This document shows positions 17,440-26,577 of a DNA stretch of 64,000 nucleotides, in pieces. Every line of letters begins with the position of its first letter. Positions within the stretch are counted from its first letter, which is position 1. The notes beneath the pieces were generated by a model. It saw nothing but the letters and a program-made list of their open reading frames with translations. It was not told where the DNA came from and did no database searches. Source of the DNA: Pseudophaeobacter flagellatus (GTDB lineage: Bacteria > Pseudomonadota > Alphaproteobacteria > Rhodobacterales > Rhodobacteraceae); the NCBI RefSeq assembly GCF_021228235.1, contig NZ_JAJQRG010000008.1, forward strand, positions 124,001 to 188,000, in the 5' to 3' direction. Made by a program: the position numbers and the translations under genes.

Positions 17440-18762
17440 ATGACCGCGCCCAAGAAGCTGTTTATCAAGACCTATGGTTGCCAGATGAATGTCTACGACA
17501 GTGAACGCATGGCGGAAGAGCTGGGCGGGCAAGGTTATAGCGAGACGAAATCAGTTGAAGATGCGGATATGATCCTGCTCAACACTTGCCACATTCGGGA
17601 AAAGGCCGCCGAGAAGGTCTATTCTGAGCTGGGCCGGTTCAAAAAGCTGAAGGCGGCAAAGCCGGATCTGAAAATCGGGGTTGCGGGCTGTGTCGCCCAG
17701 GCTGAGGGGCAGGAAATCATGCGCCGTCAGCCGCTGGTGGATCTGGTGGTGGGGCCGCAAAGCTATCACCGCCTGCCAGAGATGGAAGCAAAGGCGCGCA
17801 GCGGGGAAAAGGTGCTCGACACTGATTTTCCCGAGGAGGACAAGTTCGAGAAGCTCAAGCGTCGGCCCAAGGCTCCGCGCGGGCCATCGGCTTTTCTGAC
17901 GGTGCAAGAGGGCTGTGACAAGTTCTGTGCCTTTTGCGTGGTGCCCTATACGCGGGGTGCCGAGGTTTCGCGGCCAGTGGATCGTATCCTTACCGAGGCG
18001 CGCGATCTGGTGGAGCGGGGGGTGCGTGAAATCACCCTTCTGGGGCAGAACGTCAATGCCTATCATGGGGCCGGACCGCAGGGGGATATGACACTGGCCC
18101 AGCTGATCTGGGAGCTGGACAAGGTTGAGGGGCTGGAGCGCATTCGCTTTACCACCAGCCATCCCAACGACATGATGGATGATCTGATCGAGGCACATGC
18201 GACCTGCAAGAAGCTGATGCCCTATCTGCATCTGCCGGTGCAGGCGGGATCGGACAGGATCCTCAAGCGGATGAACCGCAGCCACACCGCCGAGAGCTAT
18301 CTGCGCTTGCTGGAACGGATCCGGGCGGCGCGCCCCGATATTTTGATTTCGGGGGATTTTATCGTTGGCTTCCCGGAAGAGACCGAAGCGGATTTTCAGG
18401 CGACGCTGGATCTGGTTGAAGAGGTGAAATACGGCACCGCCTATTCTTTTAAATATTCCACTCGTCCCGGAACGCCCGCTGCCGAACGCCCCCAGGTGGA
18501 CCCGACCGAGGCCGATGATCGGTTGCAGCGTCTGCAGGCGCTTTTGACCCGGCAGCAGCGCGAGATCCAGGACAGTATGGTTGGTCGCGAGGTTGGAGTT
18601 CTGTTTGAAAAGCCCGGGCGCGAAGCCGGTCAGATGCTGGGGAAATCGGACTACCTGCATGCGGTTCACGTGGCTGATTGCGGCCGAAAAGCTGGCGATC
18701 TGGCACGGGTGCGCATCATTGAATCGCGGACCAATTCGCTTGCGGGTGAGTTGATCGACTAG
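17440..18762 (+). CDS. miaB: tRNA-2-methylthio-N6-dimethylallyladenosine synthase
   Basis: A 440-residue radical-SAM methylthiotransferase. The N-terminal UPF0004 domain has its three cluster cysteines in [24 protein letters not shown] and VAGCVAQ. The radical-SAM CxxxCxxC is [10 protein letters not shown]-terminal TRAM domain runs from [12 protein letters not shown] to the end. It adds the methylthio group at position 37 of tRNAs reading UNN codons. GGAAGG precedes the ATG. In related genomes miaB stands directly before phoH; here two envelope-protein genes lie between. Confidence 0.94.
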   Translation: MTAPKKLFIKTYGCQMNVYDSERMAEELGGQGYSETKSVEDADMILLNTCHIREKAAEKVYSELGRFKKLKAAKPDLKIGVAGCVAQAEGQEIMRRQPLVDLVVGPQSYHRLPEMEAKARSGEKVLDTDFPEEDKFEKLKRRPKAPRGPSAFLTVQEGCDKFCAFCVVPYTRGAEVSRPVDRILTEARDLVERGVREITLLGQNVNAYHGAGPQGDMTLAQLIWELDKVEGLERIRFTTSHPNDMMDDLIEAHATCKKLMPYLHLPVQAGSDRILKRMNRSHTAESYLRLLERIRAARPDILISGDFIVGFPEETEADFQATLDLVEEVKYGTAYSFKYSTRPGTPAAERPQVDPTEADDRLQRLQALLTRQQREIQDSMVGREVGVLFEKPGREAGQMLGKSDYLHAVHVADCGRKAGDLARVRIIESRTNSLAGELID

Positions 18763-19060
18763 CGCGCAGCCCTGGGCCGTGGTGATTCTTATTGTCCTGG
18801 CTGAGGATTGATTTCACTGGAAAATCTGTTTGGCCCCTGCTGCCCCTTGCCGCGGTGAGTCATTATTGCAGCGCCTTTGGCGACAATTGCAATAAAGCTG
18901 TACGAGTGTTGCTTGAAATCGCATAGTTGTGCCGAATGCCTTCCCGAGAGGGGGCTGTTTTTAGATAAAAACTGTGTAGATTGTTGCTGATAACCTGAGT
19001 GTTAGGAATTTTAAGCGGCAAGCTCCCTGGGGGGACTTAGGTGAAGGAAATCTGGTTGTG

Positions 19061-19642
19061 ATGATATTTAAGACAAAGAATATGCGCGTTGCGCTGGCCG
19101 CCGCTGTGGCTACGCTGGGCCTGACGACGGCGTCGGTTCAGGCGCAAAACGCCACTACGGGGCAGCGCACCATTGTGGGGGAGCGCTATGTGCCCACCAT
19201 CTGGGTTGATCCGGATGGCTGTGAACACTGGGTCATGGACGATGGCGCCGAGGGCTATATGACGCCGCATGTGACGCCGGATGGCAAGCCCGTATGCCGC
19301 CGTGGCAATCTCTGCGGGGTGATGGAAACAGATCAGTTTTTCGCCACCGATAAATCCTATATCAGCGCCGCTGGTAAGACCCGCCTGCAAGAGTTCTTTA
19401 ACTCCAACAAGGGGCAAGTGCGCTCCTTTGTGGTTGCAGGGCATACAGATAGCCGGGCCTCTGACGAATATAATATCGCCCTGTCGCAGCGACGCGCCAA
19501 CGCGGTCGCGGGGGTCGCCAAGTCCGTCGGCGCGCGCATTGCAGATATTCGCGCTTATGGTGAGCGCGACCCACGGGTGCCAAATACCAGCGCTGCCAAT
19601 ATGGCGCAAAACCGCCGCGTCGAAATTTACTGCTTGCGCTAA
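19061..19642 (+). CDS. OmpA-family envelope protein with N-terminal W-D-P-G-C-E-H-W motif
   Basis: About 193 residues. A signal peptide (VALAAAVATLGLTTASVQAQ, cut after AQA-like residues near 29) precedes a ~33-residue motif IWVDPDGCEHW ... TPDGKPVC (residues 47-79), then an OmpA/MotB peptidoglycan-binding domain with VVAGHTDSRASDEYN and LSQRRANAVAGVAK. It probably resides in the periplasm or outer membrane bound to peptidoglycan. AAGGA precedes either GTG 19058 or ATG 19061. The same motif occurs in the lipoprotein encoded 15 bases downstream, and the pair lies between miaB and phoH. Confidence 0.82.
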   Translation: MIFKTKNMRVALAAAVATLGLTTASVQAQNATTGQRTIVGERYVPTIWVDPDGCEHWVMDDGAEGYMTPHVTPDGKPVCRRGNLCGVMETDQFFATDKSYISAAGKTRLQEFFNSNKGQVRSFVVAGHTDSRASDEYNIALSQRRANAVAGVAKSVGARIADIRAYGERDPRVPNTSAANMAQNRRVEIYCLR

Positions 19643-19656
19643 TGAAGGACATCAAG

Positions 19657-19962
19657 ATGCATTTTTTCAAAGCAACCGCGCTGTCCCTTGCCTTGGCATC
19701 CGTGTCGGCCTGTGGCGTTACCTATGACAAGACCCGTGACCAGCACGCCGGGGATGGCTCCAACTCTCATCTGTCGAATATGACGGCAGGTATCTGGGTG
19801 GATCCGCAGGGCTGTGAACACTGGATCATTGATGATGGCCTCGAAGGCTATGCTGATCTGCGTCGCACCCCCGATGGCAAACCCGTTTGCAACAGCCCTC
19901 TGCCGCGCAATGTGGCGACTGGCCCTTTCAAAGACGGGTCGAGCCTGCCTGACGTACTGTAG
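19657..19962 (+). CDS. Small lipoprotein sharing the W-D-P-G-C-E-H-W motif with the upstream OmpA-like protein
   Basis: A 101-residue predicted lipoprotein: signal MHFFKATALSLALASVSAC with the lipid-modified cysteine at 19. Residues 46-78 (IWVDPQGCEHW ... EGY ... TPDGKPVC) match the OmpA-like neighbour at 24 of 33 positions, including both cysteines, but there is no OmpA domain. AAGGA lies seven bases before ATG 19657, which favours it over ATG 19642. The two genes are co-transcribed and end in a strong terminator. The function of the shared motif is unknown to me. Confidence 0.75.
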   Translation: MHFFKATALSLALASVSACGVTYDKTRDQHAGDGSNSHLSNMTAGIWVDPQGCEHWIIDDGLEGYADLRRTPDGKPVCNSPLPRNVATGPFKDGSSLPDVL

Positions 19963-19997
19963 GGCGCAGATCGCAACGCTGCTTGCCTTTGATCATG

Positions 19998-20031
19998 AAA
20001 TGGCCGCCTGTCTTGGGCGGCCATTTTGTAT
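19998..20031 (+). terminator. Terminator after the OmpA-like / lipoprotein pair
   Basis: An 11-base perfect stem AAATGGCCGCC / GGCGGCCATTT with a seven-base loop is followed by T-rich sequence. It isolates the pair from phoH. Confidence 0.88.
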
Positions 20032-20120
20032 CTTTTGTGTGAATTTGCACCGTGCCCGCTTGCGCCTGCGCATGGGCGGGGGCAGACTGGGGTCGTAAAC
20101 ATCAAATTCAGGAGCCCCCA

Positions 20121-21128
20121 TTGGCCACAAGCGCCCGGATCCAGCCGCTAACCGCCCAGAGCGCGCAAGAAGCGCTGCTCGAGTTCCCTGATAACCGCCT
20201 GCTGATTGACCTGTGCGGTGAATATGATCGCAACCTCTCAGAGATCGAAAAAAACATCGGCGTGCAGATCGTGCGCCGGGGCAACCAGCTTCTGATCATG
20301 GGAGAGGACGCCGCGCGGGATCAAGCGGTGGAGGTGCTGATGGCGCTTTATGATCGGCTGGAAACTGGCCGCAGCGTTGAGCACGGCGATGTCGACCGGG
20401 AATTGCGCATGGGCCATGGGCCGGAAGAAAGCCGGGATGACCAGCTTGAGATGTTCATGGGCGGGCAGGTCGAGATCAAGACCCGCAAAAAACTGGTAGA
20501 GCCGCGCACCGATGCGCAAAAGGCCTATGTTCGGTCCCTCTTTGAACATGAGCTGGCCTTTGGCATTGGCCCTGCAGGTACTGGCAAAACCTATTTGGCG
20601 GTGGCTGTTGGGGTGAACCTTTTCATCACCGGCCAGGTCGACAAGATCATCCTGTCGCGCCCTGCGGTCGAGGCGGGCGAGAAGCTTGGCTATTTGCCCG
20701 GCGACATGAAGGATAAGGTCGATCCTTATATGCAGCCGCTTTATGATGCGCTGAATGATTTTCTGCCGGGCAAGCAGTTGGCCAAGCTGTTGGAGGAAAA
20801 GCAGATCGAAATCGCCCCGCTGGCCTTTATGCGGGGGCGGACGCTGTCAAATGCCTTTGTGGTGCTGGATGAGGCGCAGAATGCCACTTCGATGCAGATG
20901 AAGATGTTCCTGACCCGCCTGGGCGAGGGGTCACGCATGGTGGTGACCGGGGATCGCACCCAGGTTGACCTGCCACGCGGTGTCACCTCGGGCTTGGCAG
21001 ATGCGGAACGGCTGCTCTCGCCGATCTCCAAAATCAGCTTCAACTACTTTACCGCCCGCGATGTGGTGCGACATCCGCTTGTCGCCGCCATCATCGAAGC
21101 CTATGACGCAGAAACGCCCCCGGCCTGA
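20121..21128 (+). CDS. PhoH-like ATPase (YbeZ)
   Basis: A 335-residue PhoH-family P-loop protein. An N-terminal KH-like part (NLSEIEKNIGVQIVRRGNQL) precedes the Walker A motif GIGPAGTGKTYLAV, RPAVEAGEKLGYLPGD, and the Walker B motif VVLDEAQN. It works with the YbeY endoribonuclease in RNA processing and quality control, and ybeY follows directly. The TTG start at 20121 is preceded by GGAG with a six-base spacer; the upstream in-frame ATG at 20052 has no such site. Confidence 0.9.
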   Translation: MATSARIQPLTAQSAQEALLEFPDNRLLIDLCGEYDRNLSEIEKNIGVQIVRRGNQLLIMGEDAARDQAVEVLMALYDRLETGRSVEHGDVDRELRMGHGPEESRDDQLEMFMGGQVEIKTRKKLVEPRTDAQKAYVRSLFEHELAFGIGPAGTGKTYLAVAVGVNLFITGQVDKIILSRPAVEAGEKLGYLPGDMKDKVDPYMQPLYDALNDFLPGKQLAKLLEEKQIEIAPLAFMRGRTLSNAFVVLDEAQNATSMQMKMFLTRLGEGSRMVVTGDRTQVDLPRGVTSGLADAERLLSPISKISFNYFTARDVVRHPLVAAIIEAYDAETPPA

Positions 21129-21195
21129 GTTTTGCTGCGCAAGCAGCCGTGCTGGGCTTTGTGGGGGGCTGACATGAGCAGAGAGGCCGCAGGCA

Positions 21196-21708
21196 ATGGC
21201 GCTGGAGATCACAATTGAAGACAGTCGCTGGCAAGAGGCTGGGCTGGACAGCCTGGCCAGCCAGGCGGTCTTGGCGGTGCTGGCGCATCTTGAACTGGAT
21301 CCAGAGACCTGCGAAATTGCTCTGCTGGCCTGTGATGATGCCCAGATCTGTGCTTTGAACGATGAGTTCCGCGACAAGCCCACCGCAACCAATGTGCTGA
21401 GCTGGCCCGCCGAAGATCTGGCGGCTGCAGAACCTGGCGGGCAACCGCAACTACCCGAGGCAGATTTCACTGGGGAAATCCCGCTGGGCGATATCGCCAT
21501 CGCCTATGAGACCTGCCAGCGCGAGGCGGATGCCGCAAACAAGCCGCTTGCTGATCATTTGCGGCATTTGGTCGTTCATGGAATGTTGCATCTTCTCGGC
21601 TATGATCACATTAGCGACCTTGATGCCACAGTAATGGAAGGCTTGGAGGTCAAGATACTTGGCAATTTGGGTCTGGATGACCCATATACTGTTGATGACC
21701 GCCTCTAA
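21196..21708 (+). CDS. ybeY: Endoribonuclease YbeY
   Basis: A 170-residue UPF0054 metalloprotein. The zinc motif HGMLHLLGYDH is intact, preceded by LNDEFRDKPTATNVLSWP. It takes part in 16S rRNA 3'-end maturation and late 30S quality control. The gene order phoH-ybeY-corC-lnt is the conserved proteobacterial one. Confidence 0.92.
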   Translation: MALEITIEDSRWQEAGLDSLASQAVLAVLAHLELDPETCEIALLACDDAQICALNDEFRDKPTATNVLSWPAEDLAAAEPGGQPQLPEADFTGEIPLGDIAIAYETCQREADAANKPLADHLRHLVVHGMLHLLGYDHISDLDATVMEGLEVKILGNLGLDDPYTVDDRL

Positions 21709-21730
21709 TGGGGCATTTTGGATAGGACAG

Positions 21731-22633
21731 ATGGGCGAAATAGAAGGCAGTTCTAACGCGGCGCATGGCGCGCTCCAGAACATTGGCAAGACCACGGCAG
21801 AAGCCGGTATTGTACAACAACCAAGCTTGTGGGAGCGTATTTTTGGCTCTTTCGCGCCGGATTCCCCCCCCAAGCAAGAGCCGCCAGTGGCGCAGGGGCC
21901 AAGCCCCGAGTTCCAATCTCGTGGCATGATGAACCTGCGTCGGATGCGGGTTGAAGACGTGGCCATTCCCGCTGCAGAAATTCTTTCGGTGCCGGTTTCG
22001 ATTGATCGCGATGATCTGGTGCAGGTGTTCCGCGACAGCGGCTATACCCGCATCCCGGTCTATGAGGGAACGCTGGACACGCCGCTTGGCTTTGCCCACC
22101 TCAAGGATTTTGCCCTGACCCATGGGTTCAACGGTGGCAGTAAACCGTTTGAACTGTCTGAGATGCTGCGGCCTCTGCTGTTTGTGCCACCCTCGATGCC
22201 CATCGGTGTTTTGCTGGCCAAAATGCAGGCAGAGCGCCGCCACATGGCGCTGGTGATTGACGAATATGGCGGCGTTGACGGGCTGGTCACTATCGAAGAT
22301 CTGATCGAACAGGTGATCGGGGAAATTGAGGATGAACACGATCCCGGCGAAGACCAGACCTGGTATCAAGAAAAAGCTGGCTGCTATATCGCTCTGGCCC
22401 GCACCCCCCTGGCAGAGTTTGAGGCCGAGATTGGCTGCTCGCTTACTGGCCACGAAGACGTGGATGCCGAAGAAATCGATAGTCTTGGTGGTTTGGTCTT
22501 TATGCTCTGCGGTCGAGTTCCGGCGCGCGGAGAGGTCATCGTGCACCCTGACGGGCCTGAATTTGAGGTCATGGATGCCGATCCCCGCCGCATCAAGCGG
22601 CTGCGGGTGATGATGCCGGACCCCGCCGCGTGA
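21731..22633 (+). CDS. CorC/HlyC-type CBS-domain protein (cation efflux associated)
   Basis: A 300-residue cytosolic protein. Two CBS domains (about residues 65-190, with VSIDRDDLVQVFRDSGYTRIPVYEG and MALVIDEYGGVDGLVTIEDL) are followed by a C-terminal CorC_HlyC domain (EVDAEEIDSLGG-like stretch, GRVPARGEVIVHP). There is no membrane DUF21 domain, so it is the CorC class linked to magnesium/cobalt efflux. The start at 21731 avoids a long overlap with ybeY. It overlaps lnt by 4 bases. Confidence 0.88.
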   Translation: MGEIEGSSNAAHGALQNIGKTTAEAGIVQQPSLWERIFGSFAPDSPPKQEPPVAQGPSPEFQSRGMMNLRRMRVEDVAIPAAEILSVPVSIDRDDLVQVFRDSGYTRIPVYEGTLDTPLGFAHLKDFALTHGFNGGSKPFELSEMLRPLLFVPPSMPIGVLLAKMQAERRHMALVIDEYGGVDGLVTIEDLIEQVIGEIEDEHDPGEDQTWYQEKAGCYIALARTPLAEFEAEIGCSLTGHEDVDAEEIDSLGGLVFMLCGRVPARGEVIVHPDGPEFEVMDADPRRIKRLRVMMPDPAA

Positions 22634-24159
22634 GCACCGGTTTCTGGGCGCGATCCTTGCGTGCTGCCGCGCACTGCCCGGTCTGGCTGGCGGGTTTTTC
22701 TGCCTTTGGGCTGGGGGCCTTTCTGTCGCTGTCGCTGGCCCCTTTGCATATTTTATGGAGTCTGCCGCTGGCCTTTGGCGGTATCGGGGTGCTGGCGCTT
22801 TGGGCGCGCTCTGCGGTGCAAGGGGCTGCTATCGGATTTCTTGCGGGGCTGGGCTATTTCAGCTTTGGCCTGTCCTGGATTGTTGAGCCCTTTCAGATTG
22901 ATGCTGCGCGCTATGCCTGGATGGCGCCCTTCGCGCTGGTCTTTCTGGCGGCAGGGCTGGCACTGTTCTGGGCGCTGGCCTTTGGCCTGGCGGTACGCTG
23001 GGCGCAGGGCGGGCGTCGGCTGGTTTTGCTGATTGCGCTTTGGGCGCTGGTGGAATTTGGCCGCGCCTATCTGTTCACCGGATTTCCCTGGGCGGGATTT
23101 GCCCAGTTCTGGATCGACACTCCGGCAGCGCGGCTGCTGCCCTTTGTGGGGGGACAGGGGGTGGCGCTGCTGACCCTGGCGGTGACACTGCCGCTGGCGC
23201 TATTGCGGCACCGGCCCTTGCTGGCGGTAGCGCCGCTGCTGCTGGTGGCGCTGGCTGGCTATGCCCTGCTCTGCCGCCCCTCGGAACCAGAGATGAGCCC
23301 ATATCTGCTGCGGCTGGTGCAGCCCAATGCGCCCCAGGCAGAAAAATGGCTGCCCGAGCGGCGCTGGGATTTTGTCCGTCGCGCGATAGAGCTGAGCGCG
23401 GTTGACGGGGCATCGGGCCGGGCACAGCCGGATTTGATCCTCTGGCCGGAAACCTCGGTGCCGCAGCTGCTCAACGACGCCGAAGACACCCTCTCTACCA
23501 TCTCGGCACGGGTCGGCGGGCTGCCTGTGTTGCTGGGTATTCAGCGACGCAATCAGGGGCGCTATTTCAATTCGGCGGTTTTGTTGACTGGGCAGGGGCG
23601 GGTCGATCAGATCTACGATAAGGCGCATCTGGTGCCTTTTGGTGAATACGTCCCCTTTGGGAATTTCATGGCCCGCTTTGGCATCCACGGTTTTGCCGCC
23701 CAGGCGGGGGCTGGCTATACGGCGGGACCTGGGGCGGTGCTGATGGATCTTGGCATCGGCCAGGCGCTGCCGCTGATCTGTTATGAGGCGGTTTTTGCCC
23801 GCGATGTGAATGCCGCCCCAGCGCGCCCGGATATGCTGATCCAGATCACCAACGATGCCTGGTTTGGCACCCGCTCTGGCCCTTATCAGCATTTGGTGCA
23901 GGCGCGAATGCGCGCGGCTGAACAAGGACTGCCGATGGTGCGCGTTGCCAATACCGGGATCAGCGCGATGATTGATCCCTATGGTCGGATCCGCGAAAAT
24001 CTGCCGCTGGGCGCGGCCGGGGCCATTGATGCCTATCTGCCTAAACCGCTGGCTGCAACGCTATACAGTCGCACGGGCGATGCGCCGGTATTCTTCTTGT
24101 GCATCCTGCTGGCACTGGCGGCGGCCAAGAGGCGACGCGGCCTTGTGCCGCGCTCATAG
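22630..24159 (+). CDS. lnt: Apolipoprotein N-acyltransferase
   Basis: A 509-residue inner-membrane enzyme. Six to eight N-terminal hydrophobic segments precede a periplasmic nitrilase-fold domain. The catalytic triad is visible: Glu in LILWPETSVPQ, Lys in YDKAHLVPFGEYVPF, Cys in LICYEAVF; NDAWFGTRSGPYQH is the family signature. It adds the third acyl chain to lipoproteins, for example the lipoprotein encoded upstream at 19657. The GTG start overlaps the corC stop, which implies translational coupling. Confidence 0.93.
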   Translation: MSTGFWARSLRAAAHCPVWLAGFSAFGLGAFLSLSLAPLHILWSLPLAFGGIGVLALWARSAVQGAAIGFLAGLGYFSFGLSWIVEPFQIDAARYAWMAPFALVFLAAGLALFWALAFGLAVRWAQGGRRLVLLIALWALVEFGRAYLFTGFPWAGFAQFWIDTPAARLLPFVGGQGVALLTLAVTLPLALLRHRPLLAVAPLLLVALAGYALLCRPSEPEMSPYLLRLVQPNAPQAEKWLPERRWDFVRRAIELSAVDGASGRAQPDLILWPETSVPQLLNDAEDTLSTISARVGGLPVLLGIQRRNQGRYFNSAVLLTGQGRVDQIYDKAHLVPFGEYVPFGNFMARFGIHGFAAQAGAGYTAGPGAVLMDLGIGQALPLICYEAVFARDVNAAPARPDMLIQITNDAWFGTRSGPYQHLVQARMRAAEQGLPMVRVANTGISAMIDPYGRIRENLPLGAAGAIDAYLPKPLAATLYSRTGDAPVFFLCILLALAAAKRRRGLVPRS

Positions 24160-24223
24160 GGGGTTAACCTCCTTGGAATAGTGTTTGACCTCTGGTGCGG
24201 CCCAGCGTACCTCAGAAGGAATT

Positions 24224-24270
24224 CCTCTCACAACGGCTTCCTGGCGTGATGAGGTTAACCCAATGGAGCA
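24224..24270 (+). promoter_or_regulatory. SAM/SAH riboswitch in the metK leader
   Basis: The segment matches the compact SAM/SAH riboswitch of Rhodobacterales: a P1 helix CCTC-TCAC (24224-24231) with GTGA-T-GAGG (24246-24254), the loop ACGGCTTCCTGGC, and a pseudoknot in which GCTTCC (24236-24241) pairs with GGAGC (24265-24269) of AATGGAGCA. GGAG is the ribosome site of metK, whose ATG is seven bases further, so ligand binding would block translation. The loop and the AATGGAGCA tail match what I remember of the characterised class, which occurs before metK. Confidence 0.92.
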
Positions 24271-24275
24271 TTTTC

Positions 24276-25457
24276 ATGTCTCGTAAGAACTATATTTTTA
24301 CTTCGGAATCGGTTTCTGAAGGTCATCCTGACAAGGTCTGCGATCAGATTTCGGATGCGGTGCTTGATGCCTTCTTGGCTGAAGAACCCGAAGCGCGGGT
24401 TGCGGCAGAAACCTTTGCCACCACCAACCGCGTTGTGATTGGCGGTGAGGTGGGCCTGTCGGATCAGGATAAGCTGCACGATTATATGGGCCGCATTGAT
24501 GGCATCATCCGGGCCTGCATCAAAGATATTGGCTATGAGCAGGATAAGTTCCACCATGAAACGGTGGAAGTGACCAACCTGTTGCACGAACAGTCAGCGC
24601 ATATTGCCCAGGGCGTGAATGCCTCGGCGGACAAAGACGAAGGTGCCGGCGATCAGGGCATCATGTTTGGCCATGCCTCTACCGAGACGCCGCAGCTGAT
24701 GCCGGCGCCGATCCACTATAGCCACGCGGTGCTGCGCCGCCTTGCAGAGGTGCGCAAAAATGGCACCGAGCCAGCGCTTGGCCCGGATGCCAAGTCGCAG
24801 CTCTCGGTGGTCTATGAAAATGGCAAGCCGGTGCGCGTCGGCTCGCTTGTGCTGTCGACCCAGCATCTGGATGAGAGCCTGACGTCGCAAGACATCCGTG
24901 CCATCGTTGCCCCCTATTTCCACGAAGTCCTGCCCGAGGGCTGGCTGACGGAAGAGACCATCTGGCACGTCAATCCAACGGGAAAGTTTGTCATTGGTGG
25001 CCCCGATGGCGATGCGGGTCTTACCGGGCGCAAGATCATCGTTGATACCTACGGCGGTGCGGCCCCACATGGCGGCGGTGCATTTTCGGGCAAAGATCCG
25101 ACCAAGGTTGACCGCTCTGCGGCCTATGCGGCGCGCTATCTGGCCAAGAATGTGGTTGCTGCCGGCATGGCCGAGCGCTGCACCATTCAGCTGTCTTATG
25201 CGATCGGCGTTTCAAAACCGCTGTCGATCTATGCGGATACCCACGGCACCGGCGAGGTCGACCCGGCGGCGATTGAACGCTCCATTGCCCAGGCGATGGA
25301 TCTGACCCCGCGCGGCATTCGCCAGCACCTGGGCCTGAACAAGCCTATCTATCAGCGCACTGCCGCCTATGGTCACTTTGGCCGAGAGCCCGACGCTGAT
25401 GGTGGCTTCAGCTGGGAGCGCACAGATCTGGCCGAGGCGCTTGCCCGCGGCGTCTAA
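24276..25457 (+). CDS. metK: S-adenosylmethionine synthase
   Basis: A 393-residue enzyme with the three-domain MAT fold. Motifs are [28 protein letters not shown] and the phosphate loop [19 protein letters not shown]. It makes SAM from methionine and ATP. The ATG at 24276 directly follows a SAM/SAH riboswitch that contains its ribosome site, so end-product control of translation is expected. A strong terminator ends the transcript. Confidence 0.96.
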   Translation: MSRKNYIFTSESVSEGHPDKVCDQISDAVLDAFLAEEPEARVAAETFATTNRVVIGGEVGLSDQDKLHDYMGRIDGIIRACIKDIGYEQDKFHHETVEVTNLLHEQSAHIAQGVNASADKDEGAGDQGIMFGHASTETPQLMPAPIHYSHAVLRRLAEVRKNGTEPALGPDAKSQLSVVYENGKPVRVGSLVLSTQHLDESLTSQDIRAIVAPYFHEVLPEGWLTEETIWHVNPTGKFVIGGPDGDAGLTGRKIIVDTYGGAAPHGGGAFSGKDPTKVDRSAAYAARYLAKNVVAAGMAERCTIQLSYAIGVSKPLSIYADTHGTGEVDPAAIERSIAQAMDLTPRGIRQHLGLNKPIYQRTAAYGHFGREPDADGGFSWERTDLAEALARGV

Positions 25458-25481
25458 GTCACGCCTTGGCGCTGGAACATG

Positions 25482-25522
25482 GGGCAAAGCGGTCTGTCAT
25501 TGGCCCGCTTTGCCCCTTTTTG
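25482..25522 (+). terminator. Terminator after metK
   Basis: A 12-base perfect stem GGGGCAAAGCGG / CCGCTTTGCCCC with a 12-base loop and a TTTTT tail lies 24 bases after the metK stop. Confidence 0.93.
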
Positions 25523-25686
25523 CATCTGTTCGGGGCAAAAGCACGGAGTGGCGGGGGCGGGGCTCTCTTGACCTGTGCCTGCGGTTGCGGCAGATGAGCG
25601 GCCAATTGCGTGGTTCGGGCCAGTGCTGGCCTTGGTGTGCCGGACATCTGGTGCCACCGCGCCCCGCAGAAAGGATAACCCTGCCC

Positions 25687-26451
25687 ATGGTTGACAAGAA
25701 AACACCCCGTGAAACTGGCTCTGCTGTGGAAGCCTCGGATAACGGTGCCCATGTCAGCGGCGCGCCCTGGCGCAACTTTTATGGCCGTTTTAGTGGCAAG
25801 ACCCTGAAAGAGAGCCAGCGCCGTTATCTTGCCGAAGACCTGTCTGCGCTTAGCCCCGGTGCGGTTGGTTGGGACGAAAACCCGGATCGTGTGCCCCTGG
25901 ACTTGCAGGCCCTGTTTGGCGGCCGCGACACCTGGCTGGAGGTTGGCTTTGGCGGCGGAGAGCATCTGGTGCATCAGGCCAGCAGCAACCCGGATGTGGG
26001 CATTATTGGCGCCGAGCCCTTTATCAACGGGGTTGCCATGCTCTTGGGGAAAATCCGCAAGGCAGGCTGTGACAATATTGCAGTACACCCGGGCGATGCG
26101 CGGGACCTGATGGATGTGATCCCGCCGCAGTCGATTGCCAAGGCCTTTCTGCTCTACCCAGATCCCTGGCCCAAGACCCGCCATCACCGCCGCCGCTTTG
26201 TCACCCAGGAACACCTGGAGCCGTTGGCACGCTGCCTGAAGCCGGGGGGCATTTTCCGTGTCGCCACTGATATTCCTGACTATGTGCGCCAGACCCTGGA
26301 AGAGGTCCCAAAGGCGGGCTTTGAGTGGCTGGCCAGCGAGGCGGCTGATTGGCGAGAGCCCTGGGGCGACTGGATTTCGACCCGCTATGAACAAAAGGCG
26401 CTGCGCGAGGGGCGAACGCCGACCTATCTGACCTTTCGTCGGCTTGGCTAG
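25687..26451 (+). CDS. trmB: tRNA (guanine-N7-)-methyltransferase
   Basis: A 254-residue Rossmann methyltransferase. SAM-binding motif I is LEVGFGGGEHLV, followed by the TrmB signatures IGAEPFINGVA, NIAVHPGDARDLM and LLYPDPWPKTRHHRRRFV. It methylates G46 of tRNA. The first ~40 residues are a charged extension. ATG 25687 has AGAAAGGA upstream. It follows metK but behind a terminator, so it likely has its own promoter. Confidence 0.93.
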   Translation: MVDKKTPRETGSAVEASDNGAHVSGAPWRNFYGRFSGKTLKESQRRYLAEDLSALSPGAVGWDENPDRVPLDLQALFGGRDTWLEVGFGGGEHLVHQASSNPDVGIIGAEPFINGVAMLLGKIRKAGCDNIAVHPGDARDLMDVIPPQSIAKAFLLYPDPWPKTRHHRRRFVTQEHLEPLARCLKPGGIFRVATDIPDYVRQTLEEVPKAGFEWLASEAADWREPWGDWISTRYEQKALREGRTPTYLTFRRLG

Positions 26452-26577
26452 CCGCCTGGCCCCGTGCCTGGCCTGTTGCCTGGCAGGTCGCTTGTGATCC
26501 GCGCTGGACCCGCTGGCCGCAATTCGTTACCGATAGCGGCAACAGAACAGACCGAACGATGATACAAAGGAAGCGCC

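Noticed and set aside
18940-18975. A CCC-GAGA-GGG hairpin with TTTTTA after miaB as a terminator
   Set aside because: The stem is only three to four pairs and lies nearly 200 bases after the stop.
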